Assembly (NCBI GenBank): GCA_009746045.1
Contig: RPFO01001490.1
Coordinates: 1-64,000, forward strand
Reading direction: 5' to 3'
DNA length: 64,000 nt
From: Mesostigma viride
Lineage: Eukaryota; Streptophyta; Mesostigmatophyceae; Mesostigmatales; Mesostigmataceae
Shown here in pieces: positions 40,341 to 50,121 of the stretch. The position numbers and the translations under genes were made by a program. The notes beneath the pieces were generated by a model that was not told where the DNA came from, searched no databases, and saw only the letters and a program-made list of their open reading frames with translations. Within the stretch, counting starts at the first letter, position 1; every line of letters begins with the position of its first letter.

Positions 40341-42316
40341 ACCCGAACAGCAGGCGTTGGGAGTATATGTAGCGCATAGCCCAGAGAAGGGGCATATGGC
40401 CTATAATACATTCTAACTAAGCTACTTGTCGCGTCTGCGTGTCACAATCTCTGCATGGCGCCACCATGGCAGCTGGCCGGACTCAGCTTTGGTAACACCG
40501 AAATGAGCTGAGCTGACGTGCCTGCCTTTACTGCATGCCCTGTGGGGTGGGCGAGGACCTGTCCCATGATTCAACGAAAGGAGGCTCTCAGCCGAGGACA
40601 AGGAACTGTCCCTCGTGCCTGATGACCACCTTATTGATCCCCTTGTGTACCGTCGCGTGCCGCGTTTGACTATCCTTGCTGGGGCGTTAGCTAGACGCTC
40701 CAACTAATCTGATTGCGACAATGATGATGGTGCAAGATGATGCTTTTGTTTAGTAGCTCCCCTGCTATAGAACAAAGCTTTCACAACACACACTTTGCAC
40801 AATCTGATGATGAAGCCGCAAATGCGTAATTTATTGAGGAAGTTAATACAATTACAACACGTCGTTGATAGTCTCAATATCGATGCACTCCATGCTCACG
40901 AGCCCGCAGTTAGGCACTGAGCGCTCCATGACATGCTACCAGCCTTGCTCCCAAGGAAAGGGAGAAACACGAAGGCCACTAACGAGAAACTCGAAGAGAC
41001 TACACGATACGTGAGAGTCAGTCTTGGACTATGAACCAAACCATTCGTCATGCCACACGCATGACACACGCCACACTTGTCAGTCCAGCCAGGAATGCTA
41101 AAACTATCTTGCTGCCTGAACCATATGCAAACAGAAACCGCATTCCGGTTGCCGTCCTGGCTTTCTACCACACATGCCAACAAAAGCAGGAAGGCATCCC
41201 GACAAATCTAAATTGCTAGTACCCTGCTGCCGATCTCATCTCCTAGAGGCTCCGGCATTTCTATCCCTGGGAATGTCCGGCATTGAGTCACGACCCGTAC
41301 CAAGGTCGAAGCATAATATCCTTCAAACAATCTGCACGCTCACACCTTGCGTGTGAGTGGCCCAGCAAACATTGCTTCTAATCTTTCCTTTCCAGAAGAA
41401 ATCCCTTTGTAGGGCTGCCAGTGATTTCGCATTCATTCCAGCGATCTGGCCGGCTCCGCTCCGCAAATTGTCCTTTTCCATTTTCTGTCCAGTCCTCATA
41501 ACGTTGACCTGCTATTCTACACCACAAAGACACCTGGCCTGTCAATAGCCTCGGCGCTGTTGAAGTCCAGCAGTCCAGCTCCAGCTCCAGCTCCAGCTTC
41601 AGCTCCAGCTCCAGCTGTCCACTAACTCGCGTATGAGATGAATCTCCTCTCGACGCTGCGCACTTGTGCTGCCGTCCGCTCAATTCAGTGCTGCGCGCCC
41701 AGCTGTGCCTGGCCCGGCGCGCGCGCACGTACACTTTCATCCGCTCAGTTGTGCTGCGCGCCCGACTGTGCCTGGCCCGCCGCGCCTGCCCCTGCCCCTA
41801 TGCTGCAAGTGCTAGTGTCCCCCCCCCGGTCACTAGCCTTTGTCGAAAATGCGCAGAAAACAAATTCCTTGCGCACGTCACCGGTCTTGTGCATCGTGGG
41901 CGCCCGGATGACATAGCTCGCGTCCGTGACAGCTGTCGCGTCTGCGTGTCACAATCTCCGGCGCCACCATGCATGGCGGCTGGCCACTCAGCTTTGGTAA
42001 CACCCAAATGAGCTGAGCTGACGTGCCTGCCTTAACTGCATGCCCTGTGGGGTGGACGAGCCGGACCTGTCCCATGATTCCCCCCCCTCGCTGGCTCTCA
42101 TGGTCCCTCACATGGCCAGCCAGCGACCGTGCCAACACCACAGCGGCTAAGGAAATGGTGACGCTACTGGTTGCGAAACGGGCAGCGACACAAACTGGGC
42201 AAAACTGGCCCGGCGCTGGCACGGTGACCAGTGAGTGCTGCATGCATGCATGGCTGCAAGCAGTGCATGTGCCACCCACAATTACAGTGATCACACAGCA
42301 ACATGGTATCCCCCTG
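40341..42316. other. Spacer with SINE piece, 140-bp duplication and CAGCTC microsatellite
   Basis: 40361-40432 is a minus strand SINE fragment. 40434-40580 and 41938-42090 are a diverged direct repeat (CGCGTCTGCGTGTCACAATC, GAGCTGAGCTGACGTGCCTG). 41571-41618 is a (CAGCTC)n run. 41680-41800 contains a duplicated CTGTGCCTGGCCCG segment. No gene is supported. Confidence 0.6.
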
Positions 42317-42827
42317 CACTAGGAACTCGGCTTTGAGAATGGGTGAGAAATGGTGAGAAAAAGGGTGAGAAAGGTGAGAAAAAGGGTGAGAAATGGGTGA
42401 GAATGGGTGAGAAAGGTGAGAAAAAAGGGTGAGAATGGGGTGAGAATGGGTGAGAAAACACGTTTCTCACCCGGGTGAGATTGCCCCAAAAAGGTGAAAA
42501 AAGGGGAAAAACGTGAGAAAAATCTCAAAAAACAGGACGTGAGATAAGTGAGAAAAACGGGAGGTGTGAAACGTGAGAAAAGTGAGAAAATCAGGACGTG
42601 AGAAAAGTGAGAAAAGTGAGAAAAACAGGACGTGAGAAAAGTGAGAAAACACAGCGCTGAAAAACACACCCATAATGCAATATGCTGGCAGCAGACACAT
42701 GCATGCAGTGCCAGTAACAACCGCTGTTCAAAACAGCACGAACAATAATGATTTTTTCATTAAATGTTTGAATAATTTTAATGTTTACAGCTGCAAGAAC
42801 CCATTGATTCAACTATTCAACACTGTT

Positions 42828-42963
42828 ATGGCGTTATGTACATCTTCGGCATTCAAATATGCCTTTTCAACACAGTCTGTTATGGCGTTATGACATCTTC
42901 GGCATTCAATGCCTGTTCAACACAGTCTGTTATGGCGTTATGACATCTTCCGCATTCAATGCC
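42828..42963 (+). repeat. Three-copy tandem repeat of about 55 bp
   Basis: Unit: TGTTATGGCGTTATGACATC, TTCGGCATTCAATGCC, TTCAACACAGTC. It lies inside the CACTA-like element. Confidence 0.75.
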
Positions 42964-43530
42964 TATCATCAAATACTATATGGTAGCTAGCTAACAAAGC
43001 GGGCCGGTCGACAGGGCGTCACATGCTGACTTGAAAGTGGAACCGCTTGCATTTTACTCTCGTGGTCCCTGCAAGAAATAAAGCAAACCGACACAATATA
43101 CGCAAGAGGAAAAGAAATCAGATCCTTGACATAGATGTAAGCGTTCTACAAGGAAGAGCTCACCAGCACCTAACGGTCCATGCAGCAAATGTGTAGAACC
43201 CAACACTCACTCTTATGGCAAAGCAGCCCCATGTGGCAAGGCAGCACCATACACATGAATCACACCATGCGCCAGATGTCACACGAGCAAGGCACAACGT
43301 TGTCGTCGGATCAGAAAGCAACAAGCGTGAAAACGCTAGCGGCCCAAATCTGAGATTCCGCGGAACACAGAAAATAAGAAAGCTCAGAAGCTACCAGCAA
43401 GGGATCGAACATATGACCTTTGGCATGATTTCGCGGCTGTGTGAGTCTCCTGATCCGAAGGCATCTCACGTAATGAACGTTTCGAAACAGCCAAACTGCG
43501 GAAAATCTCTTACCGGAGAGAGTTGCCAAT

Positions 43531-43653
43531 ATCAAGGAGACAACCAGCGCAGGCCAGAAATCGGGAGAATCCGGACCATGGTAGCTCGAGCCTGCCGTTA
43601 TCTTGTCCGCGTTTTCGAGTCGTGCAGGATTATGAATATGAATGGAGATGGAA
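43531..43653 (+). repeat. 123-bp dispersed repeat, copy 2
   Basis: Almost identical to 28835-28957. Just upstream (43370-43475, minus strand) is a weak tRNA-like stretch with a ATGTTCGATCCC T-arm; it does not fold into a full tRNA. Confidence 0.75.
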
Positions 43654-44127
43654 ATGTGTAGCCTTGTGCATTGAAATTACGGCTGGCTGACGTGAAGAGC
43701 GACTACATGACCTACACGGTGGGTCCGGAAACGGCTTGCTTGATTGTGTTTCATCGTGGGCAACGAGTCCAACAACTACTTTCTCTGGGCGGCAAACTGC
43801 GGCAAATTGAACGCAAACCTCATCATGAAATCTTGACCGTCGAAATGTAACAATCCGACGACTTATGCAGTATGCCGCGTAATTTTCTGTTGCGGGAGAG
43901 CCGTTGGGCCGGTTCCCGACGCGGGCGACCAGTGGTTTGCGTTAAGTTAACTTAGCTGAAGTTCCCCAAGCCGCATGATGGCTCTCATCGACGGCCTCAG
44001 TCTATTGACGCGTCGGCCCGATTTTGGCGGCACCCAATTTGACCCCAACGGCACCTACCGACAAAGGGCATACGTACGTTTCACGCGCACCACGACCTTC
44101 GAGCTCTGCTATGGCGGTGGTGCCGTG

Positions 44128-44152
44128 GGGCCCGCATCAGACTGCGGGCCCT
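44128..44152. other. GGGCCCGCA hairpin
   Basis: GGGCCCGCA and TGCGGGCCC pair perfectly across a short loop (TCAGAC). A second GGGCCCGCATCAGA copy follows at about 44188. Confidence 0.6.
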
Positions 44153-44640
44153 TATCTGCTTTGGCGGTGCTGCCGTTGGGCCCGCATCAGAATTCAGGCC
44201 CTTTATGCATGCGGGCCATTAATGCATGTTACTTTTTTAGTCTTCTGCATACAAATATGAAGCAATGAGGTCGTGTCCTCTGGATTTTTGCACTGCAAAT
44301 GGCATTTGCACCGTGTGCAGTTCCTGGACGTTTGGAAACATGCATGATGGCATGTGGCTAATGTAATGACTGACTAGCTAGACCGTTTCAGTGGTTTTTC
44401 ATTTGCGGGTATTTCCTCGTAAATGGTGGGAAAGCGATCGCAGCAATGGTTCTCACCACTAGACACTCCCGGCCAGTGAAGCTCGAAAAACACGCCCTGA
44501 TCAAGCAAGCTGTTTCCGGCCCCACTGTATAGGTCATCTTACAGTCGCTCTTTGCGTAAGCCAGCCATAATTTCAATGAACAAGGCTACACATTTGCATA
44601 CTCTTTGCTTGGTTATCGGTGTGCCTTTGTTTGGATGCAG

Positions 44641-44746
44641 GGGGGATCGCTGTGCTGACACAACGCGCCGCAAGGGATTTGCTGGTAGAAGATGCCCTTC
44701 CCAAGGCTGATTACAGCGACCCTGCGAATGGCGACGAGGCCTACTG
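44641..44746 (+). CDS. Probable internal exon in the CACTA-like element
   Basis: A GATGCAG acceptor ends at 44640 and a TG|GTGAGC donor follows 44746. Between them one frame reads GIAVLTQRAARDLLVEDALP followed by KADYSDPANGDEAYW, good protein composition. The acceptor and the first 30 bases of the exon are duplicated at about 44985-45053, where they run into a different coding sequence. Partner exons upstream were not found. No family is recognised. Confidence 0.4.
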
Positions 44747-45052
44747 GTGAGCCTTGTTTTTTGCAAATGCTACTTACGCCGTCTGCTTTGGTTATTTTAA
44801 TTCAGTCCTATTGAAAGGCGCCTTGGGATTAGCCATGCAATCATGTTTTACTGTCACAAAGCCAGCCCTAGTAATTAATATCTAGTTTGTTTGGTTTTAC
44901 CCATCCGGGTGCCATGATCTTGCCGCCAGTAAAAGCGTCCTGTGTTGTATCGTTCTATTTTTTTTAATAACCAATACTTAATAATAATACTCTTTGCTGG
45001 GTTATGGGTGCGTTTGTTTGAATGCAGGCGAGATCGCTGTGCTGACACAACG

Positions 45053-45967
45053 TTCAACGTGATTGCATGGGCATCATTAAACCTGACGCCGCTTGTGCCG
45101 CAAGGCATTGTAGCGGCGTGTGGGGGCGTGAAGCGCTACGCGGATTCTTTCCACAAAGTCAGGATACACGGGTTCAACTACCGCACAGAGGCTGCGGACC
45201 AATCCCTGGGAAAGCGGCACAAGAATGCGGGAGTTGCGGTGCATGGCCCGGGCGGTGTAGACTTTGGTTTCATCACACACATTCTGAAGGCCAGGTTAGA
45301 GTACCCACGAGGGGGCTGGGAATGGCAGCTGTTGTTGAAGGTGGAGCTTTTTGATCGCCTTCATGTCGCTCACCTGCCCCACGAGAGGTTGGTGGTCATC
45401 AGCAGCGCACAGGCCCCCAGGTCGTCGCGCCTTGTGTTGCCAGGTGCAGTGAGCTCAGTTGGGTATGTCGTCGATGAATGCTATGCTCCCGAAATGGTGG
45501 TAATCCCTGCCAAACTGCCATGGAGCATGGCACACCAGGCGCAATCTTCCCTCAGTAACCATGTGTATCACAGCGTGGCAGCAGATTTCCCCACCATGCC
45601 GCAGTTTGAAGTGATTGAGGAGGGTGAGCCGATGCCACCGCCTAGTGGCAAGAAGAAAGGCAAGAAGAAGGGGTCCAAGAAGAAGAAGAAGGTGGCAGCG
45701 GCAGACGTAGGTGATGGCGACGTGGTGCGCCGCGCTGGCAAGGCACCTGCTCGAGGGCGCAGCCGCAAGCGTGGTGCTCCCACAGATGCTGGACCTAGCC
45801 AGCCCACCGTTGTAATTGAGGAGGTCCCTATGGCAAAGAGGGCCAGTGGAAGGCAGCGTAAAGCTGTGAACTATTGCGACACTAGTGGGGATGACACTAT
45901 GTCATCAGAAGATGATGTTGATGCAAGCAACCCCTCGGACAGCAGTTCTGAAGAAGATGACTTTTGA
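45053..45967 (+). CDS. C-terminal exon of an unknown protein in the CACTA-like element
   Basis: About 304 residues to the stop at 45967. It begins FNVIAWASLNLTPLVPQGIV, has a central folded part (HKVRIHGFNYRTEAADQSLG, GGWEWQLLLKVELFD, SVGYVVDECYAPEMVVI), then a lysine-rich region (KKKGKKKGSKKKKK), a basic RGRSRKRG patch, GRQRKAVNYC, and an acidic Ser/Asp tail. The basic and acidic tails suggest a nuclear, DNA-associated protein. The true 5' boundary is unclear because the sequence before 45053 is a duplicate of another exon start. I do not recognise a transposase catalytic motif. Confidence 0.5.
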   Translation, partial: FNVIAWASLNLTPLVPQGIVAACGGVKRYADSFHKVRIHGFNYRTEAADQSLGKRHKNAGVAVHGPGGVDFGFITHILKARLEYPRGGWEWQLLLKVELFDRLHVAHLPHERLVVISSAQAPRSSRLVLPGAVSSVGYVVDECYAPEMVVIPAKLPWSMAHQAQSSLSNHVYHSVAADFPTMPQFEVIEEGEPMPPPSGKKKGKKKGSKKKKKVAAADVGDGDVVRRAGKAPARGRSRKRGAPTDAGPSQPTVVIEEVPMAKRASGRQRKAVNYCDTSGDDTMSSEDDVDASNPSDSSSEEDDF

Positions 45968-46487
45968 TTTAATTTGGGCATGACAGCATTGTTTATGGAA
46001 TGATGTGCTGTTTTATATTGTATGACAACCCTATATTGCACCTTTGTGCACCCTACAATGCATATCAAAGTGGTGTTGAGTTTTTTTTTCACGTTAAGGA
46101 CTTAATGAAATAAAGCTCATGATTTTTCTCGTGTTACACTCTTGGTGAGAAATTTCTCACCACGTTGACTTGTGATTTTTCTCGTGTTAGTGATTTTTCT
46201 CGTGTTGGTGAGAAACTTCTCAATTTTCTCAATTTTCTCAATCTTTCTGCCTTTTTCTCACCCATTCTCACCTTTTTTCTCACTTTAGGGTTTTTTCTCA
46301 CCCCAATCTCACCAAAACGCCCTTTTTCTCACCAAAATCTCACCCTGGTGAGATTTTTTGCCTAGCGTTTGCGGAAAAAAATTGAGATTTTTCTCAATTT
46401 TCTCAAAAAATTCTCACAAAAGGTGAGAAAATTGAGGGTTTTGAGAATTTTCTCAGAAATTGAGTTCCTAGTGTGGTCTATATATAT

Positions 46488-47859
46488 ATTGTAAAAATAT
46501 AATTACTTACAGCAGAGTGAAATCACTCAAACCAAAGCAAACGCCTAGCTATATAAACCTATATACAGAGCCATGTCAAAGCTCTATCCTACGATAAGAC
46601 CAATGGGAACGCCTAACGGGAGGAACCTAATAGCCCTGCTGCACCGCAAAATCAGCCCGCGTACGGCGGAGCATGATATCAGCCATGGCCCGGGTCAGCG
46701 CCACCGACAAGCGCTGACGCCAATATGACGTCCAGGTCCGCGCCGACCATGGGGCCCGCTGGCCCTCCAGGTCCAGCCGGTCCTCCCGGAGCCGGCAACA
46801 CTCCTTGAAGAAGGCGGAGGTCAGGGGCCCCATGGCCCCAAACTCCTCCAGGACAAAGGGCACCACACGATGGTGCCCGACGTCGCCGTAGGCCAGGAGC
46901 TTGGCCCGCTCCGCCCGGTCCGCCGTGTAACCCGCCGTGAGGGAGGCCCCAGCCACGTGGCTAAGAGCCAAGGGCCGCGCCACCGAAACGTCAATAAGCA
47001 GATGCCGGCCACCCCCCTCAAAGTCCAGCACCACGATGTCAGGCCGGTGGTTGGGGGAATAGAAGGCAGCGCCATCCGCATCCTCGGACCGGATGTTCGC
47101 GTGGGGGAAAACCGACCGAATCATGGCGAGCACCACCGTCAGGAGGACAGTGTGCAAATACAAATACCAATTCTGATTCTGTTAGCCCCCCATGCAGGCA
47201 AGGTAGTGAGTCCCCGTGGGATCCAGCGGCTGCCCACAGCTACCACAAGGCCGCCCGGCCGGAACAAGAGGCTGCGGGGCAAATAGCTGGTGCCGGAGCG
47301 CCACCGAGTAGTGGCTGGGAGCCAAGGCGAATGGGGGGGCCATGGGAAGAGCACGAAGGTACGCCGAGCCCACACTCCGCAAGGAAAGCGAGAACAGCCA
47401 CGCACGTCCCTGGGCGTTGAGGTCCGCGAAAAGAGCAATCCAATCAGCCGTGTGCAGAATACCCGCGTAGGTTTTCTGGTGTTTATCGATGACGCGAGCA
47501 GGGAATGCAGCGGGAGTCTGATTGAACGGAGGCGACCGAGGGAGTGCCGCGAGGGAGGTGGCGCTGTACCGCCTGAGCGGCACGGACGGGAGAACAGGCC
47601 TGCTGGATCTCAGCATAGGCCTCCTGGATGGCGGTGACGAAGGGCAAAGAGCTGCTGGGGTCCAGGAGGTCAGGCGCTGCCGTTGCCAAAAGGGGCAGGA
47701 GCCGGCAGCTTTCCGCCCACGACTGAGCGACAGAGCCCAAAAAGGCTGCTGGGGCCAGCCGGGCGGCACGAGTCAGACCGCAGCCACCCATCCGTGCAGG
47801 CAGGGAGGCAATGCGAATAGCATGTGGCGGGAGGTCGGGGCCCGGGACCAGCTGCGCCT
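46488..47859 (-). mobile_element. LINE-B copy 3, 5'-truncated
   Basis: TGGTCTATATATATA flanks it on both sides (46474-46488 and 47860-47874). The 3' end faces left with the AATATAATTACTTAC tail. The coding part 47163-46627 (RPDIVVLDFEGGGRHLLIDV to RADFAVQQGY) is open; the upstream part up to 47769 is shifted by at least one base. It sits directly at the right end of the CACTA-like element. Confidence 0.8.
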
Positions 47860-47874
47860 GGTCTATATATATAA

Positions 47875-49425
47875 GGTACTGCCCTTGATTGCGCGCCTTC
47901 ATGATTCGCAGACCAAGGGTCTGCTTCTGTGGTTTTGCGCTCACCCTCGCGTCGTTCACTGGCTCCGGGGCGCTCTTCCGGCTCAGGTCCGGCTGGCCGC
48001 CGAGGGCCACGATGAACGCATCCAGTCGGCCTTGGCGCAGCTGGTCCCGGGCCCCGACCTCCCGCCACATGCTATTCGCATTGCCTCCCTGCCTGCACGG
48101 ATGGGTGGCTGTGGTCTGACTCGTGCCGCCCGGCTGGCCCCAGCAGCATTTTTGGGCTCCGTCGCTCAGTCGTGGGCGGAAAGCTGCCGGCTCCTGCCCC
48201 TTTTGGCAACGTACGGCAGCCCTACGGCAGTGCCCGACCTCCTGGACCCCAGCAGCCCTCTGCCCTTTACCCTTCGTCACCGCCATCCAGGAGGCCTATG
48301 CTGAGATCCAGCAGGCCTGTTCTCCCGTCCGTGCCGCTCAGGCGGTACAGCGCCCGCCACCTCCCTCGCGGCACTCCCTTGGTCGCCTCCGTTCAATCTC
48401 CCGCCGCATTCCCTGCTCGCGTCATCGATAAACACCAGAAAACCTACGCGGGTATTCTGCACACGGCTGATTGGATGGCTCTTTTCGCGGACCTCAACGC
48501 CCAGGGACGTGCGTGGCTGTTCTCGCTTTCCTTGCGGAGTGTGGGCTCGGCGTACCTTCGTGCTCTTCCCATGGCCCCCCATTCGCCTTAGCTCCCAGCC
48601 ACTAGTACTCGGTGGCGCTCCGGCACCAGCTATTTGCCCCGCAGCCTCTTGTTCCGGCTGGGCGGCCTTGTGGTAGCTGTGGGCAGCCGCTGGATCCCAC
48701 GGGGACTCACTACCTTGCCTGCATGGGGGGCCAATGCAGAATCAGAATTGGTATTTGTATTTGCACACTGTCCTCCTGACGGTGGTGCTCGCCATGGTTC
48801 GGTCGGTTTTCCCCCACGCGAACATCCGGTCCGAGGATGCGGATGGCGCTGCCTTCTATTCCCCCAACCACCGGCCTGACATCGTGGTGCTGGACTTTGA
48901 GGGGGGTGGCCAGCATCTGCTTATTGACGTTTCGGTGGCGCGGCCCTTGGCTCTTAGCCACGTGGCTGGGGCCTCGATCCTCACGGCAGGTTACACGGCG
49001 GACCGGGCGGAGCGGGCCAAGCTCCTGGCCTACAGCGACGTCGGGCACCATCGTGTGGTGCCCTTTGTCCTGGAGGAGTTTGGGGCCATGGGGCCCCTGA
49101 CCTCTGCTTTCTTCAAGGAGTGTTGCCGGCTCCGGGAGGACCGGCTGGACCTGGAGGGCCAGCGGGCCCCATGGTCGGCGCGGACCTGGACGTCATATTG
49201 GCGTCAGCGCCTGTCGGTGGCGCTGACTCGGGCCATGGCTGACATCATGCTCCGCCGTACGCGGGCTGATTTTGCGGTGCAGCAGGGCTATTAGGTTCCT
49301 CCCGTTAGGCGTTCCCATTGGTCTTATCGTAGTATAGAGCTTTGACATGGCTCTGTATATAGGTTTATAGCTGGGCGTTTGCTTTGGTTTGAGTGATTTC
49401 ACTCTGCTGTAAGTAATAATATTTT
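47875..49425 (+). mobile_element. LINE-B copy 4, 5'-truncated, head to head with copy 3
   Basis: Begins near GGTACTGCCCTTGATTGCGC, 180 bases further 5' in the element than copy 3, and ends with ACTCTGCTGTAAGTAATAAT. The open coding end runs 48734-49294. Several short insertions and frame changes separate it from copy 3. Together the two copies form a long inverted repeat with a 15-bp centre (TGGTCTATATATATA). Confidence 0.8.
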
Positions 49426-50121
49426 AAGATCACTCAGCTCCCAAGAAGACCAGCATTTGATTGAAGGGCGTCCCCAACATCTACTGCTCCAATTTTGGTA
49501 CTTTTGAAATTCCATGCCTGGAGCGCAAAGTTTGCAATATATGTGCCGTTTGTAGCTCTAGCTCTATAATAACCTGACCAACCCCGCATTCCTCAAAGTA
49601 CTTAGCACTTGTTGCCTATTCTCATTATGCGAATCACATGATTAGGATGTGCTTCATGATTGCTATTGCTCGAGATTCAATTAAGAATGATTGACATCAA
49701 TAAATGATGAACCAAATAAACCAAATTAGGCCACTTGACAAGTTCATGATCCATTTAAATTGTACAATTAAGCGATTAATTAATTCATAAATCATACATT
49801 ACATGGGATACCCCCGTCGACGAGCTAGTGGTACGTACAATGAAACATTTGAGTTTGTAACATGTCTCCATGGATATATACATGTATGCTGGACCTCGCG
49901 CATCTCAGCCCTCTAAGAAATGTTATTTGAACTCAGGTCTAGATCTAAATATATACATGATCTGGATAATATTATACACTTCCTTAAAAGAGCATGAATC
50001 GAGCTTTACAATTCAGGACAAGGAACTCGTTTGCAAATCACGGCTGAAAGGCAAGTGCTCACAACGAAGCACGTGCTCTCAAGGCTGTCCACCTCGTCCA
50101 ACCAAGCCCGGGCGAGCTGGC
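49426..50121. other. Spacer
   Basis: 49465-49520 resembles the reverse complement of 12330-12400 (GGGCGTCCCCAACATCTACT). AT-rich, no gene supported. Confidence 0.5.

Larger units (their letters stand above)
42317..46473. mobile_element. CACTA-like DNA transposon
   Basis: Begins CACTAGGAACTC and ends with the exact complement GAGTTCCTAGTG (46462-46473). Both ends then carry dense GGTGAGAAA-type words: 42336-42660 on the + strand and, inverted, 46140-46460. Short inverted ends starting with CACTA plus many inverted subterminal repeats are the signature of EnSpm/CACTA elements. The inside holds two likely exons (44641-44746 and 45053-45967). A 3-bp target duplication does not match (CTG left, TGG right), so the boundary or the superfamily could be off. 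Confidence 0.6.

Noticed and set aside
43215-43661. 148-residue ORF
   Set aside because: It runs through a dispersed 123-bp repeat and a tRNA-like relic; the frame is not kept in the other copy at 28835.
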